DNA of 12,657 bases from Bacteroidales bacterium. Its GTDB lineage: Bacteria > Bacteroidota > Bacteroidia > Bacteroidales > UBA7960. The number at the start of each line of letters is the position of its first letter. Position 1 is the stretch's first letter. Where the stretch lies: NCBI GenBank assembly GCA_003557965.1, contig PWND01000194.1, positions 1 through 12,657 on the forward strand, given 5' to 3'. The notes beneath the pieces are model-generated. The model saw nothing but the letters and a program-made list of their open reading frames with translations, had not been told where the DNA came from and searched no databases. The position numbers and the translations under genes were made by a program. Shown one piece after another: positions 1 through 8,114 of this stretch.

Positions 1-983
1 ATTTATCAACGAGCTTTTTTGCAATATTTACAGGCTTGCTGCTGGTAAACCTGATAAAGCCTGGTGTAGGTGCTAACCTTGGGTTAACAATGGATGTGTC
101 GAATATTGATATTACTGATCAATCATTTGGACAAACACTGATGAATATAATACCTGAAAACATTGTTGATGCAATGGTCAGGGGTGATATGCTTTCAATA
201 ATATTTTTTGCAATTCTTTTTGGCTTTTTTGCAACACAAGTAACAACAAAGTTTAAAAACACGATTGAAAATGGTTTCAAGGCTGTTTTTGAAGTTATGA
301 TGAAAATCACAATGTTTGTGATAAAGTTTACTCCACTGGGAATATTTGGTATTGTCTCAGGGATAGTGGCTGAGCATAGTGAAAACTTGCTTGAGGTTTT
401 TGGCAGAATGGGAATATATATGGTAACAGTTATAGCTGCATTAGCTATACATTCAATGATAACCTTGCCATTAATTTTAAGAATAATAGGAAAGGTAAAC
501 CCTATAAAGCATGTAAGAGGAATGTCGGTACCTCTGCTTACTGCTTTTTCTACTTCAAGCAGTAATGCAACTTTGCCATTAACTATGGAAGCAGTAGAAT
601 ATAACTCTGGTGTATCAACTAAAACAACAGGCTTTGTTTTGCCTTTGGGAGCTACTGTAAATATGGATGGTACAGCTTTATATGAATGTGTTGCTGTACT
701 GTTTATAGCTCAAGCATACGGTGTTGACTTAACCCTTTTGCAACAGGGAATAGTTGTTTTAACGGCACTTTTAGCCTCAATTGGAGCGGCCGGTATTCCT
801 ATGGCAGGACTGGTTATTATAACAATTATTCTATCGGCTGTGGGGCTTCCTATGGAAGGTGTTGGCTTAATACTTGCCGTTGATCGTGTCCTGGATATGT
901 TCAGAACTACAGTAAATGTATGGAGCGACTCTTGCGGTGCAACTGTTATTGCAAAAACAGAAGGGGAGAGTCTTAAAGTATAA
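1..983 (+). CDS. Dicarboxylate/amino acid:cation symporter (DAACS family), 5' truncated by window edge
   Basis: Inner-membrane secondary transporter of the glutamate/dicarboxylate symporter family (GltP, DctA, GltPh, EAAT), which couples uptake of acidic amino acids or C4-dicarboxylates to Na+ or H+. The frame is open from base 3, giving 326 residues; the family is usually 400-440, so roughly 80-110 N-terminal residues lie upstream. A TTG at 36 is internal, because coding with family character (TSFFAIFTG) precedes it. Visible signatures are the serine-rich HP1 tip (STSSSNATLP, about 552-581), the TM7 motif NMDGT (660-674), the HP2 segment AAGIPMAG and TM8 DMFRTTVNVWSD (894-929). The TM8 Asp, Arg, Thr, Asn and Asp that bind substrate and sodium in GltPh are all present; that Arg favours an acidic substrate. 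The exact substrate and coupling ion cannot be read from sequence. No hairpin terminator follows; a promoter-like box for the next gene starts 22 bases after the stop. Confidence 0.93.
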   Translation, partial: LSTSFFAIFTGLLLVNLIKPGVGANLGLTMDVSNIDITDQSFGQTLMNIIPENIVDAMVRGDMLSIIFFAILFGFFATQVTTKFKNTIENGFKAVFEVMMKITMFVIKFTPLGIFGIVSGIVAEHSENLLEVFGRMGIYMVTVIAALAIHSMITLPLILRIIGKVNPIKHVRGMSVPLLTAFSTSSSNATLPLTMEAVEYNSGVSTKTTGFVLPLGATVNMDGTALYECVAVLFIAQAYGVDLTLLQQGIVVLTALLASIGAAGIPMAGLVIITIILSAVGLPMEGVGLILAVDRVLDMFRTTVNVWSDSCGATVIAKTEGESLKV

Positions 984-1004
984 ACATTATCCTAAAATTA
1001 AATT

Positions 1005-1012
1005 TATCTTTG
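1005..1012 (+). promoter_or_regulatory. Bacteroidota -7 promoter element upstream of the BatA-domain gene
   Basis: TATCTTTG matches the Bacteroidota housekeeping sigma -7 consensus TAnnTTTG exactly and is followed by C, a common context. It lies 38 bases before the ATG at 1051, implying a short leader starting near 1018. No clear TTG -33 element is seen at the usual 19-21 base spacing. The box suggests the BatA gene has its own transcript separate from the symporter. Confidence 0.6.
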
Positions 1013-1050
1013 CACGTTATGTTTAATAATATAATGGTTTATTTTAATAT

Positions 1051-3087
1051 ATGAGTTTTATTTATCCATGGTTCCTTTTGGGATTAGCTGCAATAGCAAT
1101 ACCGATTATTATTCATCTTTTTCATTTCAGAAGATTTAAAAAAGTTTACTTTTCCAGTACAAAATTTCTTGAGAAAGTAACTGATGAAACTGAAAAACAG
1201 TCCAAGCTGAAACACCTGCTTATATTGCTTTCAAGGATACTCGTAATAACCTTCTTAGTAATGGCGTTTGCAAGGCCTTTCATACCACTGGATGAATCTA
1301 TGATCAGCTTTGATGGAAATGCAGTCAGTATCTACATTGATAATTCATTCAGTATGGAAGATGAGTCTGTTAGCGGCTCAATGCTTGACCTGGCTAAAGA
1401 GAAAGCAAGGGAAGTTGTTAATGCTTACTCTTATACTGACGAGTTTATGCTGTTAACAAATGATTTTAAAGGTAAACATCAAAGATTTGTGAGTAAAGAT
1501 GAGTTTCTGGCATTATTAAATGATGTTAGAATAAGTCCCGCTGTCAGAACAATTTCAGAAGTTTCAGCACGCCAGCAGGAAATTCTGCATACTGCAACAA
1601 TGCAAAGCAGAACGGCATACATAATCAGCGATTTTCAAGAGAACATATCTGATTTTAAAGAGATAGAACAACAGTATGATTATAACACTCTTCTGCTTCC
1701 CCTGCAGGGAAGACAAACAGATAACCTGTACATTGACAGTGTTTGGATAGACAGCCCGGTAAGGTTATTTAATCAAACTGTTGAAATAAAAGCAAGAATT
1801 AGCAATGTATCAAACAACAGCCTCGAAAACCAACCTGTAAGATTACATATCAATGGAGCACAAAGAGGTGTTGCTACTTATAATGTTGCTGCAGAGGCTT
1901 ACACTGAGGTAAGTTTTACATTTACCGTTAACAAACCTGATTATATTTCCGGATACCTGGAAATTACGGACTATCCCATAACTTTTGACAACAGGTTTTA
2001 CTTTAGCTTTAATGTTACTTCAAATATTAATGTGCTTTCTATTAATCAAAACCAACCAAACAGATTCCTGAATGCATTATTTTCCGGTGATACTTTATTT
2101 AATTATGACGAAATGCATTACAGGGCAATTGACTATTCTGCTTTTCAAAGGCAAGGCCTGATTATATTGAATGACTTGTCTTATGTTTCACAGGGGCTTA
2201 ATGTAGAACTATCAAGATATGTGAAAAACGGGGGTAATCTTTTAATATTCCCGGGTGAAAACCTTGACATAGACTCTTACAGCAATTTTCTGAACAATTT
2301 AAATACAAACGTATATACAAGCCTAGATACAGTTAATACAAGAGTTTCAAGTATTAATGACCAGCATGAGATTTACAGGGATGTTTTTGACAAAATCCCT
2401 GAAAACATAGATTTACCGTTTGTTAGAAATTATTATCGAATTACAAGAGATATTGGCGTGAGAAGCGAAGATATATTAACTATACAAAACGGCTTAAGCT
2501 TTCTATCTTCTTATACAGTTGATGATGGAAAGGTTTTTCTTTCTGCTGTCGGGCTTAGTGATTATTTCAGTAACCTGCAAAGACATTCAATATTTGTCCC
2601 AACTGTTTATAATATAGCATTGCAAAGTAATGGATTGCAAAGAATTTTTCATGTTATTGGTGATAACAAACCTGTAATACTCAGGCAACAGCCTGTTTCA
2701 AAAGATGATGTATTAACGATTGAGGCAAATGGATTTGAATTTATTCCACAGCACAGAAATGTTAATAACCTGTTGCACTTGCATTTATTTGATCAAGTGG
2801 ATAAAGATGGAATATATAACCTGAAAAGCGGTGAAAAAGTCATTAATACTTTAGCGTTTAACTTCGACAGAAGAGGGTCTGAAACCTACTTTTTAACGGT
2901 TTCTGAAGTTAAAGAAAAAATAATGGATAATAACCTTGACAATATTTTTGTAATTGACAAAATGGATATCCCTGTTGATAAATTCGTTAAACAATTGCAA
3001 TCAGGTAAGCAATACTGGATGCACTTTTTACTTTTAGCACTGGCTTTTTTGTTTTTTGAAATAATATTGTTAAGATTTTTAAAATAA
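1051..3087 (+). CDS. BatA-domain, von Willebrand factor A-like membrane protein
   Basis: A 678-residue membrane protein of the type annotated in Bacteroidota as BatA (aerotolerance regulator N-terminal) domain protein. Residues 1-80 hold the BatA N-terminal domain: a hydrophobic segment at about 5-23, the HLFHFRRFKK turn, and a second hydrophobic segment at about 54-75 ending in ARPFIP. A von Willebrand A-like domain follows (about 91-205) with a MIDAS-type DxSxS motif at D97, S99, S101 and a later IISDF strand with D194. Residues about 225-320 look beta-rich and about 325-415 alternate strands and helices (NLLIFPGEN), resembling the glutamine amidotransferase-like fold reported in such proteins. 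A final hydrophobic segment (about 657-675) leaves a short basic tail, so the bulk is probably periplasmic. Its role is unknown; Bat proteins have been linked to stress tolerance and envelope functions. It stands alone, without the MoxR ATPase, DUF58 or BatB-E genes of a bat operon. The ATG has no Shine-Dalgarno sequence. Confidence 0.85.
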   Translation: MSFIYPWFLLGLAAIAIPIIIHLFHFRRFKKVYFSSTKFLEKVTDETEKQSKLKHLLILLSRILVITFLVMAFARPFIPLDESMISFDGNAVSIYIDNSFSMEDESVSGSMLDLAKEKAREVVNAYSYTDEFMLLTNDFKGKHQRFVSKDEFLALLNDVRISPAVRTISEVSARQQEILHTATMQSRTAYIISDFQENISDFKEIEQQYDYNTLLLPLQGRQTDNLYIDSVWIDSPVRLFNQTVEIKARISNVSNNSLENQPVRLHINGAQRGVATYNVAAEAYTEVSFTFTVNKPDYISGYLEITDYPITFDNRFYFSFNVTSNINVLSINQNQPNRFLNALFSGDTLFNYDEMHYRAIDYSAFQRQGLIILNDLSYVSQGLNVELSRYVKNGGNLLIFPGENLDIDSYSNFLNNLNTNVYTSLDTVNTRVSSINDQHEIYRDVFDKIPENIDLPFVRNYYRITRDIGVRSEDILTIQNGLSFLSSYTVDDGKVFLSAVGLSDYFSNLQRHSIFVPTVYNIALQSNGLQRIFHVIGDNKPVILRQQPVSKDDVLTIEANGFEFIPQHRNVNNLLHLHLFDQVDKDGIYNLKSGEKVINTLAFNFDRRGSETYFLTVSEVKEKIMDNNLDNIFVIDKMDIPVDKFVKQLQSGKQYWMHFLLLALAFLFFEIILLRFLK

Positions 3088-3141
3088 TCAAAATGCTAAT
3101 AACTTCATTGGCACACTTAATACATTAACGTTTTATTTTTT

Positions 3142-3149
3142 TAAATTTG
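3142..3149 (+). promoter_or_regulatory. Bacteroidota -7 promoter element upstream of parC
   Basis: TAAATTTG fits the TAnnTTTG -7 consensus and is followed by C. It sits in the 161-bp gap between the BatA gene and parC, about 100 bases before the parC ATG, so transcription would begin near 3155 with a leader of about 95 bases. No TTG is found at the usual -33 spacing. The rest of the gap is AT-rich with no other recognisable element. Confidence 0.5.
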
Positions 3150-3248
3150 CATGCTAATCTGGTATATGTAGTATATTACAAACAAACAAACCGGTATTAT
3201 ACTTTAGCAAATAAAAGTTTATAAATTATTTATTTTCAGTATTAAAGA

Positions 3249-5915
3249 ATGGTTGAGAAAACAGACAGTGATGATAGCTTAAGTCAGCAACCTGATGATA
3301 ATGACTCTAATGTGCAGGAATCGCAGGCCGGGGATATAGGAAAGATTACTAAATTGTCAGGAATGTATGAGGAGTGGTTTCTTGACTATGCGTCTTATGT
3401 TATTCTGGAGCGTGCAGTACCTGAAATGAGAGATGGCTTAAAGCCTGTTCAAAGGAGAATTTTACATGCGATGAAAGAGCTTGATGATGGTAGATATAAT
3501 AAAGTTGCCAACATCATCGGGCATACAATGAAATATCACCCACATGGCGATGCTTCTATTGGTGATGCTTTAGTTCAGTTAGGACAAAAAAACCTGTTAA
3601 TTGATACCCAGGGAAACTGGGGCAATACCTTAACAGGTGATAAGTCAGCAGCTCCAAGATATATTGAGGCGCGCTTATCAAAATTTGCACTTGAAGTTGC
3701 TTTTAATACAAAAACTACGGTTTGGAAAAAGTCTTATGACGGCAGAAACAAAGAACCTGTTACTTTGCCGGTTAAATTTCCTTTACTGCTTGCACAAGGA
3801 GTTGATGGAATTGCTGTTGGCCTTGCCTCAAAAATACTTCCTCATAATTTTAATGAACTTATAGATGCTTCAATAAAAATATTAAAAGGAGAAAGCCCCG
3901 AGATATTTCCTGATTTTCCGGGTGGCGGCCTTGCTGATTTCACTAAGTATAACGGAGGATTAAGAGGCGGTAGGGTTAGAGTCAGGGCAAAGATATCAAT
4001 AGTTGATAAAAAAACTTTGGTAATTTCTGAACTGCCTTTTGGCAGCACAACAGGTTCACTTATTGATTCTATTATTTCTGCAAATGAAAAAGGCAAAATA
4101 AAGATTAAAAAAATAGAAGATAATACAAGCAATAAAGTTGAAATTTTGGTGCATTTGGTTGCAGGAACCTCCACAGACCAGGCAATAGATGCATTATATG
4201 CTTTTACCGGCTGCGAAGACAGCATAGCTACTAATTGCTGCGTAATTGAAGGTAGTAAACCAAGGTTTTTGGATGTTAATGAAATGTTGAAAATATCCAC
4301 AAACCATACATTAGAACTTCTTAATAAAGAACTACAAATTGAAAAGGAAGAGCTGCTGGAACAACTGCTGTTTTCAAGCCTGGAGAAAATCTTTATCGAA
4401 AACCGAATATACAGGAAAATTGAAAATTGTGAAACATGGGAATCTGTTATATCTACAATTGATAAAGCACTGCAGCCTTTTAAAGATAAGTTTTACCGTG
4501 AAATAACAAGGGATGATATAGTAAAGCTTACAGAAATAAAAATTAAAAGAATTTCTAAATACGACAGCCTTAAAGCTGACGAACTGATAAACAGCCTTAA
4601 TGAAAAATTAAAGGATGTTGAATACAACTTGGCAAACATTGTAGATTTCACAATTAAATATTTCAAGCATATAAAGAAAAAGTACGGGGCAGGCAGAGAA
4701 AGAAAAACTGAAATCAGGCAATTTGATACTATTGAAGCACAAAGAGTTGCCGTTTCAAATGTGAAACTTTATGTAAACCGCCAGGAAGGTTTTGCCGGCA
4801 CTTCACTGAAAAAAGATGAATTTGTATGTGATTGTTCTGACCTTGATGATATAATTGTATTTCGCGATGACGGTACTTTTGTTGTAACTAAAGTAGCTGA
4901 TAAATCATTTGTTGGGAAAAATGTAATTCATATTGATGTTTTTGAAAGGAATGATGAGCGTACAATTTACAATATGATTTATACTGATGGCCCCAGGGGA
5001 AATGCTTATATGAAACGCTTTGCAGTTAAAGGTGTAACAAGGGATAAAGAATATGACTTGACAAAAGGTACAAAAGGCTCAAGAGTTAACTATTTTACTG
5101 CAAATAAAAATGGCCAGGCAGAAGTTGTTACTGTTTATTTAAGGCATAAACCCAAATTAAAAAAACCTGTATTTGATATTGATTTTAGTGACTTGGCAAT
5201 TAAAGGCCGTGGTGCAAGCGGAAACCTTGTTACAAAACACCAAATAAGAAAAGTAGTACTGAAAGATGAAGGCGTTTCAACTCTTAGCGCTCTTAATATT
5301 TGGTTTGATGAAACTGTTTTGAGGCTAAATACAGAAAAAAGAGGCAAGTATTTAGGTGCATATAAGGACAGAGATAAACTGGTAGCTTTATTCCCGTCAG
5401 GGAATTACCGTATAATGAACTTTGACTTGTCAAATCACTTTGAAGAAACACCGATAATTCTGGAAAGGTTTGTGCCGGAAAAAGTTTATACAGCAGTGTA
5501 TATTGATGGCGACTCACAACAATGTTATATCAAAAGGTTTCAACTGGAAGAAACTGATAAAATCACATCTTTTATTGGTGATTACCCTGACAATAAGCTT
5601 TTAGAAGTTACTTCTGATAAAAAGCCTCAAATAAAACTCAATTTGAAACCGAAAGGGAAACAGAAGAAAAATGAGGAGGTAATTAATGTAGCAGAGTTTA
5701 TATCGGTAAAAGGGCTTAAAGCAAAAGGTAAAAAAGCATCAACTTATGATGTGAAATCAACGGAATGGCTTGAACCACTTGAAAAGGAAGAAGAACTTGT
5801 TCCACCTGAAGATTTTGACGACAATAACACTAACAAGCCTGATGATGAAAGCCAGGTGTCAAAAGACAATCAGCATGCAGATATAAAGCAGTTTCGATTA
5901 GATCTTGATGTGTAA
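3249..5915 (+). CDS. parC: DNA topoisomerase IV subunit A (ParC; GyrA/ParC family)
   Basis: Cytoplasmic type IIA topoisomerase subunit that breaks and rejoins DNA; with ParE it unlinks replicated chromosomes using ATP. The 888 residues begin with an acidic extension (about 1-34), then the winged-helix breakage-reunion domain. The catalytic tyrosine is Y138 next to R137 in AAPRYIE, and the quinolone-binding helix is HPHGDASIGDAL (97-108). The tower and coiled-coil region contain NRIYRKIE and KIKRISKYD. The C-terminal part (from about 505) has beta-pinwheel-like blades such as KGRGASGN and YMKRFAVKG, but I see no QRRGGKG GyrA-box, which favours ParC over GyrA. The overall sequence fits what I recall of Bacteroidota proteins annotated DNA gyrase/topoisomerase IV subunit A. 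The tail from about 840 is acidic and low complexity. The position equivalent to E. coli GyrA Ser83 is alanine (A102). parE is not in the window. Only a weak AAAGA precedes the ATG. Confidence 0.9.
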   Translation: MVEKTDSDDSLSQQPDDNDSNVQESQAGDIGKITKLSGMYEEWFLDYASYVILERAVPEMRDGLKPVQRRILHAMKELDDGRYNKVANIIGHTMKYHPHGDASIGDALVQLGQKNLLIDTQGNWGNTLTGDKSAAPRYIEARLSKFALEVAFNTKTTVWKKSYDGRNKEPVTLPVKFPLLLAQGVDGIAVGLASKILPHNFNELIDASIKILKGESPEIFPDFPGGGLADFTKYNGGLRGGRVRVRAKISIVDKKTLVISELPFGSTTGSLIDSIISANEKGKIKIKKIEDNTSNKVEILVHLVAGTSTDQAIDALYAFTGCEDSIATNCCVIEGSKPRFLDVNEMLKISTNHTLELLNKELQIEKEELLEQLLFSSLEKIFIENRIYRKIENCETWESVISTIDKALQPFKDKFYREITRDDIVKLTEIKIKRISKYDSLKADELINSLNEKLKDVEYNLANIVDFTIKYFKHIKKKYGAGRERKTEIRQFDTIEAQRVAVSNVKLYVNRQEGFAGTSLKKDEFVCDCSDLDDIIVFRDDGTFVVTKVADKSFVGKNVIHIDVFERNDERTIYNMIYTDGPRGNAYMKRFAVKGVTRDKEYDLTKGTKGSRVNYFTANKNGQAEVVTVYLRHKPKLKKPVFDIDFSDLAIKGRGASGNLVTKHQIRKVVLKDEGVSTLSALNIWFDETVLRLNTEKRGKYLGAYKDRDKLVALFPSGNYRIMNFDLSNHFEETPIILERFVPEKVYTAVYIDGDSQQCYIKRFQLEETDKITSFIGDYPDNKLLEVTSDKKPQIKLNLKPKGKQKKNEEVINVAEFISVKGLKAKGKKASTYDVKSTEWLEPLEKEEELVPPEDFDDNNTNKPDDESQVSKDNQHADIKQFRLDLDV

Positions 5916-6009
5916 AATTTTACCCAAAATCTAAACAATATTGTGAGTTTTGTGGTTATATGTAAAACTTATTTTTAGAAATTTAAAGTAACAAAGAAAA
6001 TATATAAAA

Positions 6010-7224
6010 ATGAAAGATAGCAAAGTAACTGATAATCAAATCCTGGATATTACCAATGATGTAAAGTGGATAGGGGTTTTAGATTATGATATTGAAACTT
6101 TTGATGTAGTTATGACAACAGAATATGGGACTACATACAATTCATATTACATTAATGCCGGGAAAAAAGCAATTATTGAAACAACAAAAGAGAAATTCTG
6201 GGATACGTATCTTGAGAAAATTGAAAAAGTATGTAAGCCTTCAGAAATTGACTATATTGTATTGAATCACACAGAGCCTGATCATAGCGGAAATCTGGGA
6301 AATTTGTTAAAAATTGCTCCACAGGCAAAGGTTGTTGGTAGCAGAATTGCGATAAGTTATTTACAGGACTTTTTAGGCAGGCCGTTTGATTATATTATAG
6401 CTAAAGATGGTGATACGCTTGATCTGGGTAATAAAACACTGCGTTTTATTTCGGCTCCAAACCTGCATTGGCCGGATAGTATGTACACGTACCTTGAAGA
6501 AGATAAACTTCTTTTTACTTGTGATTCTTTCGGAAGCCACTACTGTCATCATAAAATGTATGATAACCAGGTAGGAGATTTTTCAGATGCTTTTAAGTAT
6601 TACTTTGATGTTATTTTAAAACCTTTTAGCAAGTTTATGCTAAAAGCAATTGAAAAAATAAAACCGTTAGATATTAATGCAATTCTTACAGGACATGGGC
6701 CGTTATTAATAGATAACTGGAAAAAATGGGTTGATTTATCAGAGAAGTATGCTAACGAAGCTTTGCAAAACCCGGTAAAAAACAGGGTGTTTATTCCCTA
6801 TGTTTCGGCTTATAATAATACCGGGCTGATGGCTGAAAAAATTGCTGAAGGTATTACTAAAAACAGTGATTTTGAGGTAGAGGTAGCAGATATTGAAACT
6901 ATGGATCTTGGTGATATTGATGAAAAAATTACCAAAAGCCAGGCAATTATAGTAGGTTGTCCAACGATAAATCAAAACATATTGCTGCCAATATATAAGA
7001 TGTTTGCTTTAATGACACCTCTGCGCGACAAAGGAAAAGTTGCCGGAGCTTTTGGGTCTTACGGCTGGAGTGGAGAAGCCAGAAAGAACATTAAAACAAA
7101 TCTTGAGAATCTTAAATTAAATTTTGTGGGAGATGGAGTTTTTTGTAAATTCACACCTCATGAAGAAGACTATCAAAACTGTGTTAATTACGGAAAGGAA
7201 ATAGTAAAAGAGCTTAATCAATAA
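6010..7224 (+). CDS. Flavodiiron protein (FprA-family A-type flavoprotein)
   Basis: A cytoplasmic enzyme of the flavodiiron family, which reduces O2 to water or NO to N2O and protects anaerobes and microaerobes. The 404 residues are the basic two-domain form. A metallo-beta-lactamase-like domain (about 1-250) carries a full set of diiron ligands: H87, E89, D91 and H92 in HTEPDH, H153 in NLHWPD, D172 in TCDSFG and H229 in LTGHGP. A flavodoxin domain (about 256-402) follows, with FMN-phosphate loop SAYNNTG (266-272) and GSYGWSGEA (349-357). There is no C-terminal rubredoxin or flavin reductase domain, so electrons must come from a separate rubredoxin or reductase, not encoded here. Whether O2 or NO is the main substrate cannot be decided from sequence. 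The 94-bp upstream gap holds no exact TAnnTTTG box; a 10-bp palindrome lies at 5935-5944. The ATG is preceded by A-rich sequence and no Shine-Dalgarno. Confidence 0.93.
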   Translation: MKDSKVTDNQILDITNDVKWIGVLDYDIETFDVVMTTEYGTTYNSYYINAGKKAIIETTKEKFWDTYLEKIEKVCKPSEIDYIVLNHTEPDHSGNLGNLLKIAPQAKVVGSRIAISYLQDFLGRPFDYIIAKDGDTLDLGNKTLRFISAPNLHWPDSMYTYLEEDKLLFTCDSFGSHYCHHKMYDNQVGDFSDAFKYYFDVILKPFSKFMLKAIEKIKPLDINAILTGHGPLLIDNWKKWVDLSEKYANEALQNPVKNRVFIPYVSAYNNTGLMAEKIAEGITKNSDFEVEVADIETMDLGDIDEKITKSQAIIVGCPTINQNILLPIYKMFALMTPLRDKGKVAGAFGSYGWSGEARKNIKTNLENLKLNFVGDGVFCKFTPHEEDYQNCVNYGKEIVKELNQ

Positions 7225-7253
7225 AAAAACCGAAACATTTTCTTTTTTTTTTT
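7223..7253 (+). terminator. Possible weak intrinsic terminator after the flavodiiron gene
   Basis: The FprA stop codon runs into A7-CC-GAAA, then a CAT loop, TTTC and a run of eleven T. GAAA (7232-7235) can pair with TTTC (7239-7242), and the A run with the T run beyond a two-base mismatch. The stem is almost all A-T, so it is a poor terminator and may let transcription continue into the lipoprotein gene. Confidence 0.3.
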
Positions 7254-7268
7254 AATATTTTATTAATT

Positions 7269-8108
7269 GTGAATAAAACACTAAAATACATACTGCTAAT
7301 AATTTTTGCCTTGATGCTTGCTTCCTGCATGCAGCATATGCGTTCGGCAAGGAATTACGTTATAGAAAAGCCTTTTAAGCCGGTTGTAATTTTACCCCCT
7401 TCAACTGTAATAAAAAGTGCTTATCCAATTAACCCTGATCATTATGAAAATACTCCCCCTGAGCCACTTGAGTTATCAGAAAGCAAGTTTTTAAAAAATA
7501 TCGATGAGGAGAAAGTCATTGATGCATACATAAAAGCTATATCTGAAAGGCTTAGCCGCTTAGGTTATGAAGTTTATGACAGTGAAAGCATGAGTGAGCT
7601 TATTAGTTCTGAAGAAAATGCTTATGTTTTTAGTGTTGCACAACTTGAAATTATGGAATACGTTGACACAGTCAGGCCCAGTTATATACACAACAATGTT
7701 TATTACGAACAGGCTATTGATATAAACACAATTGTGCAAAATTCATGGATTGAGTTTTCTGAACTAAATAACCCAGATATGCCTTTGAAGGTACTGTTTA
7801 GTATGCAGCACACTGCCGACTATATTGATGGTGAATATCGCTACGATCATGATATCCAGAACATTGTTTATGAGTACACCCGGTTTAGAATTGATAAAGA
7901 TGACATATATAGCTTAAACGAATTTTCCGGCAACCAGACAGCATTATATATTTATGATTTCCTTATGAATGTTTATGTTTCTGAAAGCACCGATAGGCCT
8001 TTTAGTGTTGATGAGTACCTGCTTCTTGACAGAGAGCGAAGAATGATCAGGAAAGCTGAAAAAGATGAAAGGTTTTTTATAATAAAGCTTAAAGAAGGCA
8101 CAGAATAA
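7269..8108 (+). CDS. Hypothetical lipoprotein, GTG start
   Basis: A 279-residue protein I do not recognise. The start is GTG, chosen because it gives a complete lipoprotein signal: basic MNKTLK, hydrophobic YILLIIFALM and a lipobox LASC with the lipidated cysteine at C20. Residues after the cysteine (MQHMRS) lack the acidic or lysine-led surface-export signal described in some Bacteroidota, so a periplasm-facing location in the outer membrane is more likely than the cell surface. The mature part opens with a basic stretch, then a strand rich in V, I and P (KPVVILPPS, about 42-50), a helix around YIKAISERLSRLGYEVYD, several strands, and a charged C-terminal end. A predicted alpha/beta fold similar to small envelope lipoproteins of the CsgG/GNA1162 kind is a guess only. 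It follows the flavodiiron gene by 44 bp and may share its transcript. No Shine-Dalgarno is present. It ends 6 bp from the convergent tsaD stop. Confidence 0.8.
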   Translation: MNKTLKYILLIIFALMLASCMQHMRSARNYVIEKPFKPVVILPPSTVIKSAYPINPDHYENTPPEPLELSESKFLKNIDEEKVIDAYIKAISERLSRLGYEVYDSESMSELISSEENAYVFSVAQLEIMEYVDTVRPSYIHNNVYYEQAIDINTIVQNSWIEFSELNNPDMPLKVLFSMQHTADYIDGEYRYDHDIQNIVYEYTRFRIDKDDIYSLNEFSGNQTALYIYDFLMNVYVSESTDRPFSVDEYLLLDRERRMIRKAEKDERFFIIKLKEGTE

Positions 8109-8114
8109 TCTATT

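Noticed and set aside
36..983. TTG at 36 as the true start of the symporter
   Set aside because: The frame is open upstream to the window edge and encodes family-like membrane sequence, and the family needs about 100 more N-terminal residues.
3093..3158. Direct repeat ATGCTAAT in the gap before parC
   Set aside because: Two 8-base copies about 58 bases apart in AT-rich DNA; no palindromic structure or further copies to suggest an operator or iteron.
3842..4300. 152-codon open frame on the - strand inside parC
   Set aside because: It lies wholly within a strongly conserved coding region on the other strand and shows no recognisable motif; a shadow of parC codon use.
3249..5915. Calling this gene gyrA
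   Set aside because: No GyrA-box (QRRGGKG) is visible in the C-terminal domain and the motif set matches Bacteroidota topoisomerase IV subunit A as I know it.
5912..5923. Palindrome GTAAAATTTTAC over the parC stop codon
   Set aside because: Has no loop and no following T tract, so it is not an intrinsic terminator; AT-rich chance symmetry.
5950..5977. Possible promoter for the flavodiiron gene (TTG at 5950 and TATTTTTA at 5970)
   Set aside because: The -7 match lacks the final G and the spacing of 17 bases is shorter than the usual 19-21.
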